Shown: positions 8,893-17,259 of the stretch, one piece after another
Layout of the letters: every line of letters begins with the position of its first letter
Numbering within the stretch: the first letter of the stretch is position 1
Position numbers and translations under genes: made by a program
Notes under the pieces: generated by a model
Told to the model about the DNA's origin: nothing
Database searches by the model: none
The model's input: the letters and a program-made list of their open reading frames with translations, nothing else
Source of the DNA: Algoriphagus limi
GTDB taxonomy: Bacteria; Bacteroidota; Bacteroidia; Cytophagales; Cyclobacteriaceae
Length of the DNA stretch: 64,000 nt
Direction: 5' to 3'
Assembly (NCBI RefSeq): GCF_024919275.1
Contig: NZ_JANWGH010000003.1
Coordinates: 347,677 to 411,676, forward strand

Positions 8893-8936
8893 TTTTTAAC
8901 CTTTTACATTTTTTTGGCAAAGCCTATCTTTCTTCC

Positions 8937-9422
8937 ATGAAAACCATTCATGACATTCTCAAACTCGGCGATCCCAAATTGTATCAGGTATGCGAGCCGG
9001 TATTTCAGTCTGAATTGTCGCAAGTCCCCAAATGGACTCAGCAGCTTCATGAGGCCATGGAGGATATTCGTCGAGTGTATGGCTTTGGAAGGGGAATTGC
9101 CGCCCCTCAATTGGGGATTATGAAGCGGATGTTCTACCTCAATCTGGACCGACCTTACATCATTATCAATCCCGAACTGAAAAATTTGAGTGAGGAGAAG
9201 TTTGAATTGTGGGACGATTGTATGTCTTTTCCCAACCTATTCGTAAAAGTGGAGCGACACCAAAGCTTGACCCTGGAATATGTAGATGAAAACTGGGAAA
9301 AGCAGAGTTGGAATGTGGAGGGAGCCAATTCTGAATTAATCCAACACGAATATGATCATCTTGATGGAGTGCTCTGCACGATGCGGGCGATCGATAAGAA
9401 GAGTTTTCGTTGGAGAGTTTAG
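8937..9422 (+). CDS. Peptide deformylase family protein with altered motif II
   Basis: A 161-residue protein of the peptide deformylase family, which removes the formyl group from nascent N-termini using a bound metal. Motif I is GRGIAAPQ (Gln58) and motif III is QHEYDH (His137, Glu138, His141). Motif II reads WDDCMS (Cys95) in place of the usual EGCLS: the metal-binding cysteine is kept, but the Glu-Gly before it is Asp-Asp. All four catalytic and metal residues (Q, C, two H plus E) are present, so activity is possible. It may be a secondary def paralogue instead of the essential housekeeping copy. The gene is flanked by repeat copies C and B. A weak -7 element, TATCTTTC, ends 4 nt before the ATG. 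Confidence 0.8.
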   Translation: MKTIHDILKLGDPKLYQVCEPVFQSELSQVPKWTQQLHEAMEDIRRVYGFGRGIAAPQLGIMKRMFYLNLDRPYIIINPELKNLSEEKFELWDDCMSFPNLFVKVERHQSLTLEYVDENWEKQSWNVEGANSELIQHEYDHLDGVLCTMRAIDKKSFRWRV

Positions 9423-9426
9423 GTTA

Positions 9427-9532
9427 GAAATACAGTTGAAATACACCTCGCTTCGCTCGGTGAAATAGTATGATCAGCCGCTTAACCAGATATTTCGCTC
9501 CGATTTATCGGAGCCTATTTCCACCGTATTTC
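9427..9532. repeat. Intergenic element copy B with 11-bp phased TATTTC hexamers and hairpins
   Basis: GAAATA occurs at 9427, 9438 (11 bp apart) and 9462. TATTTC occurs at 9491, 9516 and 9527 (the last two 11 bp apart). A perfect hairpin GCTCCGA/TCGGAGC (9497-9514) lies between TATTTC copies, in the same place as the GCCCG/CGGGC hairpin of copy A but with a different stem sequence. The 23-bp block 9427-9449 is identical to 6614-6636 of copy A. Confidence 0.75.
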
Positions 9533-9592
9533 AATGTTTTTCATTCATTAATTCATGGCTCCATTTTTGATCTTCTCTCATAAATTTTAATC

Positions 9593-10510
9593 ATGTCCAA
9601 ATCCTGGGAAAATTTCATCAAACAGTTTCGCCATTACCTGAAAATTGAGCGTTCGCTAAGTGAAAATTCCATTCAGGCTTATTGTTCGGATGTCGAAAAA
9701 CTCTCCCATTTTTTAGAGAATGAATATCCCTCATTGGGACCTACTGAGGTAGAGACTAAGCAACTTCGGGAATTTGTAGGGATGCTGGGAAAATTGGAAA
9801 TATCTGAATTTACACAAGCACGCATAATCTCCGGAATCAAAGCCTTTTATAAGTTTTTGGTTTATGAAGAGCTAATATCCAATGACCCGGCCCAGCTTTT
9901 GGAAGCACCTCGTCTTGGGCGAAAACTCCCCGATACTTTGAGTTTTCATGAAATCAATCAAATCTTGGAAGGTATTCCTTTAGGTGATGCACAGGGACAT
10001 CGCAATCGGGCCATGCTTGAACTGCTTTACAGCAGTGGTTTGCGGGTTTCGGAACTGATCAATTTGAAGAAGAGCCAGATTTTTGAAGATGTTGGATTCC
10101 TTCGCATTGTAGGGAAAGGAAATAAGGAACGATTGGTTCCTGTCGGAAAAGATGCCCTGAAGTATTTGAATATCTACCTAAAGGAAGTTCGGAATCATCA
10201 AGACATCGCCCGGGGTCATGAGGAGTATGTTTTCTTAAATCGCCGTGGGAAAAAATTGAGCCGGGTGATGGTTTTTATGATCATCAAAGATTCGGTAGCA
10301 AGGGTTGGAATTGAAAAAAATGTAAGCCCTCACACTTTTCGGCATTCCTTTGCCACCCATCTAATTGAAGGAGGTGCTGATCTTCGTGCAGTACAGGAAA
10401 TGCTGGGACACGAAAGCATCACTACTACCGAGATTTACACCCATTTGGATCGGGATTACCTTCGTCAGGTATTGACGGATTTTCATCCTAGGAACCGGAA
10501 AGAAATTTAG
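9593..10510 (+). CDS. xerD: Site-specific tyrosine recombinase XerD
   Basis: A 305-residue tyrosine recombinase with an N-terminal SAM-like core-binding domain (about 1-95) and a C-terminal catalytic domain. The catalytic set is complete: R151 (SSGLRVSEL), K175 (VGKGNKER), H247 and R250 (HTFRHSFATH), H273 (LGHESI) and Y282 (IYTHLD). Length and sequence style fit the XerC/XerD pair that resolves chromosome dimers at dif; XerD is the better guess, but XerC is not excluded. It is followed by a long perfect inverted repeat. The neighbouring repeat elements could in principle be recombination sites, but there is no direct support for that. Confidence 0.9.
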   Translation: MSKSWENFIKQFRHYLKIERSLSENSIQAYCSDVEKLSHFLENEYPSLGPTEVETKQLREFVGMLGKLEISEFTQARIISGIKAFYKFLVYEELISNDPAQLLEAPRLGRKLPDTLSFHEINQILEGIPLGDAQGHRNRAMLELLYSSGLRVSELINLKKSQIFEDVGFLRIVGKGNKERLVPVGKDALKYLNIYLKEVRNHQDIARGHEEYVFLNRRGKKLSRVMVFMIIKDSVARVGIEKNVSPHTFRHSFATHLIEGGADLRAVQEMLGHESITTTEIYTHLDRDYLRQVLTDFHPRNRKEI

Positions 10511-10523
10511 CAATTGCGATTGT

Positions 10524-10566
10524 CAGTCCGAGTGGAGTCGAGAACCCTTCGACTCCACTCGGACTG
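10524..10566. repeat. Perfect 18-bp inverted repeat between convergent genes (probable bidirectional terminator)
   Basis: The arm at 10524-10541 is the exact reverse complement of the arm at 10549-10566, with a 7-nt loop. It lies between xerD (plus strand) and the acyl-CoA dehydrogenase (minus strand). The stem is longer than most terminators and has no strong T-tract, which suggests a dispersed palindromic repeat that also serves as a terminator. Confidence 0.7.
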
Positions 10567-10595
10567 TCATAAATTTAAAGGTGGTTTTTGAAGTT

Positions 10596-11741
10596 TCACT
10601 TCCTCAAAACCTCTCTCGAAATCACCAGTTTTTGGATCTCAGAAGTGCCCTCACCGATAGTGCAGAGTTTGGCGTCTCGGTAATATTTTTCAACGGGATA
10701 GTCCTTGGTAAAGCCGTACCCTCCAAAAATCTGTACGGCTTCATTCGAAACAGAAACAGCTACTTCGGAAGCATAATATTTTGCCTGAGCTCCTTCCAGG
10801 GTTACTTTTTCTCCTCGGTTTTTGAGGTCAGCTGCTTTAAAAGTCAATAAGCTTGCTGCTTCAACTTGAGTAGCCATATCGGCGAGTTTGAATGAAATCC
10901 CCTGAAACTTGCTGATGGGCTGATTGAATTGCTGTCGCTCCTTAGAGTATTGAATAGAGGCTTCCAATGCCCCCTCGGCAATTCCCAAAGAAAGTGCTGC
11001 AATGGAAATTCTACCTCCATCCAAAACTTTCATGGATTGGATAAATCCTTCGCCTACTTCTCCCAAAACCTGGCTTTCATGGACTTTGCAGTCCTCAAAA
11101 ATCATCTCAGCTGTCTCTGATGCGCGCATTCCCAATTTGTCTTCTTTTCTACCTCCTCGGAAACCGGGAGTTCCCTTTTCTATCACAAAAGCAGTCATAC
11201 CATGTGAATCCCCGATTTCTCCTGTACGGGCAATGACGACAGCCACATCTCCCGAGTAACCATGGGTAATGAAGTTCTTGGCTCCGTTGATGATGTAATA
11301 ATCGCCTTCTTTTTTTGCTACAGTACGCATATTGCCAGCATCCGAACCGGTATTGGGCTCTGTCAATCCCCAAGCCCCGAGCCATTCGCAGGTAGCGAGT
11401 TTAGGAAGGTATTTTTGTTTTTGTTCTGTAGAGCCAAACATCATAATATGGTTGGTGCAAAGGGAATTGTGAGCTGCCATGGACAATCCGATTGCAGGAT
11501 CCAATTTGGCTAATTCGGCGATGGCGGTAACATACTCAAAGTATCCAAATCCAGCTCCTCCGTATTCATGGGGAACCAATACTCCCATTAGTCCCAGTTG
11601 CCCCAGTTTTTTAAAAAGTTCTATTGGGAAATGCTGTCTATCATCCCAATCTTTTCGAAAAGGGGTGATTTCCTTCGCTCCAAAATCGCGGATCATATCA
11701 GCGATCATGCGCTGATTTTCATTCATGGTAAAATTCAACAT
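10596..11741 (-). CDS. Acyl-CoA dehydrogenase
   Basis: A 381-residue FAD-dependent acyl-CoA dehydrogenase that introduces the alpha-beta double bond in beta-oxidation or branched-chain amino acid breakdown. The family signatures are clear: GAWGLTEPNTGSDAGNMRT near residue 125 (FAD and substrate site), QFGGYGFTKDYPVEKYYRDAK region near 340, and the catalytic-base segment IGEGTSEIQK close to the C-terminus. Length and style fit short-chain or isovaleryl-type enzymes, but chain-length preference cannot be told. It stands alone, convergent with xerD. Confidence 0.93.
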   Translation of the reverse strand: MLNFTMNENQRMIADMIRDFGAKEITPFRKDWDDRQHFPIELFKKLGQLGLMGVLVPHEYGGAGFGYFEYVTAIAELAKLDPAIGLSMAAHNSLCTNHIMMFGSTEQKQKYLPKLATCEWLGAWGLTEPNTGSDAGNMRTVAKKEGDYYIINGAKNFITHGYSGDVAVVIARTGEIGDSHGMTAFVIEKGTPGFRGGRKEDKLGMRASETAEMIFEDCKVHESQVLGEVGEGFIQSMKVLDGGRISIAALSLGIAEGALEASIQYSKERQQFNQPISKFQGISFKLADMATQVEAASLLTFKAADLKNRGEKVTLEGAQAKYYASEVAVSVSNEAVQIFGGYGFTKDYPVEKYYRDAKLCTIGEGTSEIQKLVISREVLRK

Positions 11742-12076
11742 GGATTATTTGGGTTTATTTTCTCTATATCAAACCCCAAGATTAAAATTTGGTTTGGGAT
11801 CAGCAAACGCTTCATTTCCATAGAAGATTGGGGGAATCACGCAAAAAAGTTAATCATTTTTTACACGCTTTCCATTTCCCAAATTTTTCAATTTTGGTCT
11901 GAGTAGATGAGTTAATAATATTCGTTTTAAAAGGTTTTCAATATTTAGTTACAAACAGAATGAAATTCAGAATTTTGCCCTGTTTGCTAAACCTGATCAA
12001 ATAGGTACTTTGTCGTATTTCAGGGATGGATATTCAGGCTTAGATTTGAGAAGCCTGAAATAGCCATTAACAAACC
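11742..12076. other. 335-bp intergenic region, no gene seen
   Basis: AT-rich divergent space between the acyl-CoA dehydrogenase and a small membrane protein. Reading frames here are short and look like chance. The only signal is the possible promoter at 11983-12012. No repeat element or strong hairpin was seen. Confidence 0.6.
11983..12012 (+). promoter_or_regulatory. Possible promoter for the small membrane protein gene
   Basis: TTTG, a 19-bp spacer and TACTTTG, which is one base shorter than the TAnnTTTG consensus. It is 64 bp upstream of the start codon. Confidence 0.3.
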
Positions 12077-12364
12077 ATGTACTTTTCCAGTGTTCAAGAT
12101 GTAATTTTATTTTCCCTGACTTTCTTAGTGTTGGTGGGTTTTGGCTTTTTGCATTTCTTCCTTTTTCGGGAATATGCGCAACAGAAGAAAAGGCAGGAGA
12201 GGCGATTAAAAGAATTGGAGCAGTTGGTTCAGGTAGAAATCATCCGTTCCGATAAAATAAATACTACCAGTCATCTCTTGGACCATGTCAAGTCCAGAGC
12301 AAATGAACAATTGGAGTTAATCCGCCTTCAAATAAAATCTATGGGAAAAAATTCTAGTTTTTGA
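12077..12364 (+). CDS. Small single-pass membrane protein, function unknown
   Basis: A 95-residue protein with one N-terminal transmembrane helix (about residues 8-30, VILFSLTFLVLVGFGFLHFF). It is followed by a strongly charged helical stretch (QQKKRQERRLKELEQLVQ) and a C-terminal part likely to continue as a coiled coil in the cytoplasm. I do not recognise a named family. Its last 11 bp overlap the end of the PQQ dehydrogenase gene on the other strand. A possible promoter lies 64 bp upstream. The hydrophobic-then-charged layout makes a real gene likely, but there is no independent support. Confidence 0.55.
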   Translation: MYFSSVQDVILFSLTFLVLVGFGFLHFFLFREYAQQKKRQERRLKELEQLVQVEIIRSDKINTTSHLLDHVKSRANEQLELIRLQIKSMGKNSSF

Positions 12365-14480
12365 TCAGCTGATCGGGAAGGGCAAAAGCCACATAGTTAT
12401 CCCCACTTTTGGTTCCTTTTCCGCCACCACAAGCAATTACCAAAAACTGTTTCCCATTTCGCTCATAGACAGCCGGGGTGGCATGTCCTGCAGCAGGAAG
12501 TTTTGCTTCCCAAAGAATTTCTCCAGTTTCCTTATCGAAAGCTCTGATTTTTTCATCCTTGGTAGCCGCAATAAACAACAAACCACCTGCCGTGACAGCT
12601 GGGCCACCGTAGTTTTCGGTACCTGTTTTAGGGAAGCCCATCTGTGTCAATGAATCGATTTCTCCTAAAGGAACCTGCCATTTTTTGAGACCTGTTCGCA
12701 AATCGAGGGCAGTCAAGACTCCCCAAGGTGGATTGGAACCATAAAGTCCTTCCTTAGTCAGGAGTTTCTGATAGCCGGTCATGTAATATCGAGGGGCTAA
12801 AGGAGCGTTCTGGGATTCAGGCTCTTTTTTATCTCCTTTTTCGGTCTTTCCGAGTAAAAATTCCACCAAAACTTCCCGTTGTTCATCACTCAAATAATCA
12901 AAAGCAGGCATGGCTCCACGTCCTTTTTTCAAAAGAAAATGCAAAGAGTCAGGGCTGTATTTTTCTTCGAGTCCAATCAATGCAGGGATGGCTGGCGGGT
13001 TTCCCTTTTGCTCCAAACCATGGCAGTTTCCACAGTAATTCGTGTAAACTGTTTGCCCTAAATTTTCAAATTCTGCATTGGCAGTCATCTCAATTAGCCA
13101 AGGAATTTGATTGGCATTTACAAAGAGGGTTTGGCTTTCGGGATCAAAGGCTGAACCTCCCCATTCGGCACCACCGTCCATTCCTGGAAACAAAACGATG
13201 GGATAATCAGGATGTGGAGGGAGCCACATATCGCCATATTGGGCATTTTGTAATTGAGTTCGAATATCAGCTTCCCATTCGGGTTTGAGATTCAAAATAT
13301 CCTTTTCTTCAAAAACCATCCTCATGAACGGTTCAGGTAGGGAAGGGATAGGTTGGGTAGGGCTTGTATTTTCACCTGGCATGATGCTTTGTGGTACTTG
13401 TTGCTCCACGATTGGCCAAAGCGGCTCCCCTGTCTCTCGGTTGAAAACATAGGTGTAGCCTTGCTTGGAGGTTTGAGCCACCGCATCAATCCATTCTCCA
13501 TCTTTTTCTACACGGATAAGGCTTGGCGGAGATGGAAAATCCCGATCCCAAATATCATGGTGAACACCCTGAAAGTGCCATATTTTTTTGCCTGTTTTTG
13601 CATCTAGCGCAAGAAGAGAATTTGCATAAAGATTGTCCCCCTGTCTGTAGCCTCCCCAAAAGTCATAAGTAGCCGAGCCAGTCGGGACAAATACAATCCC
13701 TCTTTCATAGTCAACGGCCATTCCAGCCCAGTTATTTGCTCCTCCAATTTGCTGAATGTACAGTGGGTCCCAAGTGTCATACCCTTCCTCACCCTCATGA
13801 GGGATGGTATGGAAAATCCATTCAAGCTTTCCAGTTGGAATATGGTAAGCACGAATATGTCCGGGGGCTGCATCCAATCCTTCAGAAAGGCGCATTCCCA
13901 TGATAATCAAATCTTCGAATACCATTCCTGGTGCATTAGCTACGATTAAAAAATCTTCCCGATCGGTATCCAAACCTTTGCGGAGATCTATTTTTCCATT
14001 GTCACCAAAATCGCGAATAGGTTCACCTGTTAATGCATTTACTGCCATGAGCCAATTTCCAGCTCCAAAAAGGATGCGTTTATCTTCCCCTTTTTCCCAA
14101 TAGCTTACGCCTCGATTTGTCCCTGCCCAGGAATTTTCACCTCCCAAAATCTCAAATGGATCCAAACGCCAGATTTCTTCTCCTGTCTCTGCATCCAATG
14201 CAAAAACATGAAGTCGCGGAGTGGTTCCATATAAAATCCCATTTTTAACTATGGGCTGACATTGAATTTGTGAGCGCTCAGTGGCATCGCCAGTTCGATA
14301 AGTCCAAGCTACTTCCAGGTTGGCAACATTGTCCCGATTGATTTGTTGGAGGGAGGAATAGCGAGTTCCATCAGCCGGTCCTCCGTAGTAGGACCAGTCG
14401 GTGTAGTCTGTTCTTTGGTTTTTGGATTTACAACTCCAGAAGAAGAGAATGAAGATAAATAGCCATTGGAATTTTCTCAT
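12354..14480 (-). CDS. PQQ-dependent dehydrogenase lipoprotein with inserted cytochrome c domain
   Basis: A 708-residue periplasmic quinoprotein. The N-terminus has a lipoprotein signal with the lipid-anchored cysteine at residue 17 (FFWSCKS). An eight-bladed PQQ beta-propeller follows (WSYYGGPADGTRYSSLQQIN near the start; repeats such as GWRLDPFEILGG-type and LALDAKTGKKIWHFQ). A class I cytochrome c domain with CGNCH at about residue 483 and an axial Met candidate in GRGAMPAF is inserted late in the propeller, and blades resume after it. Such enzymes oxidise alcohols or sugars and pass electrons to the attached haem. The substrate is not predictable. It ends with an 11-bp convergent overlap and follows the SDR gene after 39 bp. 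Confidence 0.85.
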   Translation of the reverse strand: MRKFQWLFIFILFFWSCKSKNQRTDYTDWSYYGGPADGTRYSSLQQINRDNVANLEVAWTYRTGDATERSQIQCQPIVKNGILYGTTPRLHVFALDAETGEEIWRLDPFEILGGENSWAGTNRGVSYWEKGEDKRILFGAGNWLMAVNALTGEPIRDFGDNGKIDLRKGLDTDREDFLIVANAPGMVFEDLIIMGMRLSEGLDAAPGHIRAYHIPTGKLEWIFHTIPHEGEEGYDTWDPLYIQQIGGANNWAGMAVDYERGIVFVPTGSATYDFWGGYRQGDNLYANSLLALDAKTGKKIWHFQGVHHDIWDRDFPSPPSLIRVEKDGEWIDAVAQTSKQGYTYVFNRETGEPLWPIVEQQVPQSIMPGENTSPTQPIPSLPEPFMRMVFEEKDILNLKPEWEADIRTQLQNAQYGDMWLPPHPDYPIVLFPGMDGGAEWGGSAFDPESQTLFVNANQIPWLIEMTANAEFENLGQTVYTNYCGNCHGLEQKGNPPAIPALIGLEEKYSPDSLHFLLKKGRGAMPAFDYLSDEQREVLVEFLLGKTEKGDKKEPESQNAPLAPRYYMTGYQKLLTKEGLYGSNPPWGVLTALDLRTGLKKWQVPLGEIDSLTQMGFPKTGTENYGGPAVTAGGLLFIAATKDEKIRAFDKETGEILWEAKLPAAGHATPAVYERNGKQFLVIACGGGKGTKSGDNYVAFALPDQLIKN

Positions 14481-14519
14481 AGTTAGTAATTATACAAAAA
14501 AATGACCTCATCTTTTTAC

Positions 14520-15341
14520 TCAATTGTAGGGGAAGTCCAAGGGGTCAGGGAAAGAAAATTCAAATCCTGTTTGGAGAATTTTCTTTGAAGAGATGATTCG
14601 CTGACCTTCGTCTTCAGGTTGGGCAAAGCTCGCCGGCAGGCCAATACCTAATTCAGCAGCATTTTTTTCATAAACCGCTTTTCTTGTGGGATGAAGGGGG
14701 GCTACTCCATTGAAGGTTTCACCCCAAAGTTCATGCTCCAGTATATGAGTCATCATGCCAACGGCATCTTCTCGATGAATGTAATTAACTCGTGTATGGC
14801 CTACGACCTGATTTTTTCCTGCAAAATATTTCCCTGGAATCCGATCATCACCCAAGAGTCCACCAAAGCGTAAAATGGTCAATTCTTCAGGAAGATTCTC
14901 TTTAAGATATTGTTCTGCTTTCCATAAGGCTACATTCCCCGCAGATTCTGCGGTAAGGATCTCATCTTCTTGATATTCCTCCGCCCGGTTTTGGTTTGGA
15001 TATACGCCAGTCGAACTCACATAAAGGACTTTTTGAATGGAAGAATTGGAAATAAGGTCTTTTAAAAACTTCAATTGCTCCAAATAATTTTCTCCACCAT
15101 CAGTCCGACTTTTTGGTGGAATATTTAGAACCAAAATATCTGCTTGAAAAAGCTTTTGAAATGCAGTTCCAGTAGGATAAGGGTTGAGGGAAAAATGAAC
15201 TGCCAGAACTCCTTCTTTTTGCAGTTTCTCAGCTTTTTCTGAAGAAGTGGTGCTTCCCAAGACAGAATAGCCCTTTTCGATTAGTTTTTTTGCCAAGGGT
15301 AATCCTATCCAGCCCAGACCTATTATGGAGATTTTTTTCAT
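14520..15341 (-). CDS. NAD(P)-dependent SDR epimerase/dehydratase-like protein (YeeZ type)
   Basis: A 273-residue Rossmann-fold protein of the extended SDR class. It opens with the dinucleotide-binding motif GLGWIGLPLAKKL and carries the segment VLYVSSTGVYPNQ, typical of atypical NAD-epimerases like YeeZ. The usual YxxxK pair is not obvious, as in other YeeZ-like proteins, so it may bind but not oxidise a sugar nucleotide. The role is unknown. A terminator hairpin lies 18 nt upstream of the start codon. It is followed after 39 bp by the PQQ dehydrogenase, so the two may be co-transcribed. Confidence 0.75.
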   Translation of the reverse strand: MKKISIIGLGWIGLPLAKKLIEKGYSVLGSTTSSEKAEKLQKEGVLAVHFSLNPYPTGTAFQKLFQADILVLNIPPKSRTDGGENYLEQLKFLKDLISNSSIQKVLYVSSTGVYPNQNRAEEYQEDEILTAESAGNVALWKAEQYLKENLPEELTILRFGGLLGDDRIPGKYFAGKNQVVGHTRVNYIHREDAVGMMTHILEHELWGETFNGVAPLHPTRKAVYEKNAAELGIGLPASFAQPEDEGQRIISSKKILQTGFEFSFPDPLDFPYN

Positions 15342-15350
15342 TGAGTCAAA

Positions 15351-15376
15351 AATAAAAAACCTCCCATTTGGGAGGT
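15351..15376 (-). terminator. Terminator between fatty acid hydroxylase and SDR genes
   Basis: On the minus strand ACCTCCC (15376-15370) pairs with GGGAGGT (15365-15359) across a 4-nt loop, followed by a T-rich run. It lies directly upstream of the SDR start codon, so it could also attenuate read-through into that gene. Confidence 0.7.
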
Positions 15377-15382
15377 CTAATT

Positions 15383-16009
15383 TTAGTCTTTTTTAGGCAT
15401 GGTACCGAGTATGTAATCCCAAAGCGGAGTACTTACTCCAAAGGCTACATCGGGATCCTTGTAGTGGTGGATCGCATGATTTACCCATAAAATCTTCAGG
15501 AAGTTTTTAGGAGGGTTAAATGCATGTACGATGTAATGCACTCCCAAATAACTTGCATAGCCAACCAAGAAGCCAGGTAGGAAATAGAATGCGAAATTTC
15601 CCATGATCAACTTGAATACCAAGTAGAAAATCGCGGCATAGGCAGCGCTCACAAATGGAGGCATTGCCAAGCGATCCTTATCTTTTGGATAATCGTGATG
15701 AACTCCGTGAACAGTATATTGAAGCTTATCTTTGATCGGAGTGTCAGGTTCCATATGGAAAAAATGCTTGTGCATCATGTACTCCACGAAAGTAAACGAG
15801 ATGTATCCAATCAAAAACAAAGCAATAGCCATTGGCCAGGAGATCATAGTAGTGGTGATGCCGTAGTAGAGCGATACGCCGGCAAACACAAAAAACATCG
15901 TGATCGGCACCAGAATATGAGTTCTGGAAATACGCTCCAAAATCGGGTTTTCAAACATTTTGGCAGAACCAAAATTATCCGGGCGGTCCAATCTTCCTAT
16001 TTTTTTCAT
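15383..16009 (-). CDS. Fatty acid hydroxylase superfamily membrane protein
   Basis: A 208-residue integral membrane di-iron enzyme of the sterol desaturase/fatty acid hydroxylase superfamily. Histidine boxes are visible as HKHFFH (about 84), HGVHHDYPKD (about 106), HYIVH (about 157) and NHAIHHYKD (about 178), which together can bind two irons. About four membrane helices surround them. The order and spacing look like fatty acid 2-hydroxylases, which modify sphingolipid or other acyl chains; a sphingolipid role would suit Bacteroidota, but that is inference. It lies downstream of bshA after a 110-bp gap and ends at a terminator. Confidence 0.85.
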   Translation of the reverse strand: MKKIGRLDRPDNFGSAKMFENPILERISRTHILVPITMFFVFAGVSLYYGITTTMISWPMAIALFLIGYISFTFVEYMMHKHFFHMEPDTPIKDKLQYTVHGVHHDYPKDKDRLAMPPFVSAAYAAIFYLVFKLIMGNFAFYFLPGFLVGYASYLGVHYIVHAFNPPKNFLKILWVNHAIHHYKDPDVAFGVSTPLWDYILGTMPKKD

Positions 16010-16119
16010 TTTTCCTTTCAGATTGTGAACTACAAGTAGATTTTAAAATCGAACGCGAAATTACAGATTCCAAGTTCTTATTGCCATTGATTTTTGTCAC
16101 ATTTTAAGTGAAAATCAAT

Positions 16120-17259
16120 TTATTGAACTTTTTCTAAGGATTTTTCTATCGTTTCCTGATAATATTTCTCATAAAGAGGCAAAATATTGGAGATATCAAA
16201 TTCCTTGGCTCTCGCCAAAGCATTGGCTTTGAAAGTCGGAAGGTTTTCATCAGCCAAGATGGTTAAAGCCTTTTCTTTCATATCCTCAATATCTCCTACT
16301 TCACAGACAAAACCGGTTTTTCCATTGACATTCAATTCAGGAATACCTCCCGCATTGGAAGTCAAAATTGGAACTTCACAAGCCATTGCTTCCAAAGCGG
16401 CTAGTCCGAAACTTTCCTTTTCAGATGGCATAATAAACAAATCTGATACCGAAAGTACCTCTTCAACAGCGTCTAACTTTCCTAAGAACCGAACATCATC
16501 ACAGGTGCCCAATTCACGGCAAAGTCGCTCCATTCTGTCCCTTTCAGGTCCATCACCTACTAAAAGAAGTTTGGCAGGCATTTGTTTTCGAACTTCATAA
16601 AAAACACGAACCACATCTTCCACTCGTTTCACTTTTCGGAAGTTGGAAGTGTGGACCAAAAGCTTTTCTCCATGAGGACAAATTGCCAATTTGAAGTGCT
16701 CCTTCTTTTGTTTTTTGAAGCGATCTAAGTCGATAAAGTTTGGAATGACCTCAATGTCCCGCTTCACTCCAAAATACTTGTAAGTCTCATTTTTCAAATC
16801 TTGAGAAACTGCAGTCACTCCATCAGAATGATTGATACTGAAGGTGACCACAGGCTCGTAGCTTGGATCCTTTCCCACCAAAGTAATATCCGTTCCGTGA
16901 AGTGTAGTCACGATTGGAATATGGATGTTTTCCTCGGCAAGGATTTTTTTGGCCATGTAAGCCGCAGAAGCATGAGGAATTGCATAATGGACATGAAGCA
17001 GGTCCAAATGCTCGTATTTCACTACCGAAACCATCTTACTCGCCAAAGCCAGTTCATAAGGAGCATGCTCAAAAAGCGGATAGCTCTTGATGTCTACTTC
17101 GTGGTAGTAGAGATTTTCACTGAAAAAATCCAAACGGGTAGGTTGCCGATAGGTGATAAAGTGGATTTCATGTCCCACTTTGGCCAAGCCCTTACCTAAT
17201 TCGGTGGCAACTACCCCGCTACCTCCAAAGGTGGGGTAACAAACGATTCCAATTCTCAT
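16120..17259 (-). CDS. bshA: N-acetyl-alpha-D-glucosaminyl L-malate synthase (bacillithiol pathway)
   Basis: A 379-residue GT4 glycosyltransferase that joins GlcNAc from UDP-GlcNAc to L-malate, the first step of bacillithiol synthesis. The N-terminus MRIGIVCYPTFGGSGVVATELG and the stretch LLHVHYAIPHASAAYMA are characteristic of BshA rather than other GT4 enzymes. The C-domain has SNFRKVKRVEDVVRVF and the nucleotide-sugar motif PSEKESFGLAALEAMACEVP with the E-x7-E pair. bshB and bshC are not in this window. It is divergent from the M24 peptidase gene. Confidence 0.92.
   Translation of the reverse strand: MRIGIVCYPTFGGSGVVATELGKGLAKVGHEIHFITYRQPTRLDFFSENLYYHEVDIKSYPLFEHAPYELALASKMVSVVKYEHLDLLHVHYAIPHASAAYMAKKILAEENIHIPIVTTLHGTDITLVGKDPSYEPVVTFSINHSDGVTAVSQDLKNETYKYFGVKRDIEVIPNFIDLDRFKKQKKEHFKLAICPHGEKLLVHTSNFRKVKRVEDVVRVFYEVRKQMPAKLLLVGDGPERDRMERLCRELGTCDDVRFLGKLDAVEEVLSVSDLFIMPSEKESFGLAALEAMACEVPILTSNAGGIPELNVNGKTGFVCEVGDIEDMKEKALTILADENLPTFKANALARAKEFDISNILPLYEKYYQETIEKSLEKVQ

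Noticed and set aside
6603..9532. CRISPR array
   Set aside because: The repeated unit is a 6-bp hexamer with a 5-bp spacer, inverted at the two ends, and there are no cas genes. It does not have the 24-40 bp repeat and spacer layout.
9593..10510. xerD as an integrase of a mobile element with the neighbouring repeats as attachment sites
   Set aside because: Sequence and size fit the housekeeping Xer pair, no mobile cargo genes flank it, and the repeats lie on one side only.
15347..15354. TATTTTTG -7 box upstream of the SDR gene
   Set aside because: It matches TAnnTTTG on the minus strand but falls in the T-tract of the terminator and has no -33 box, so it is probably a chance product of the T-rich run.
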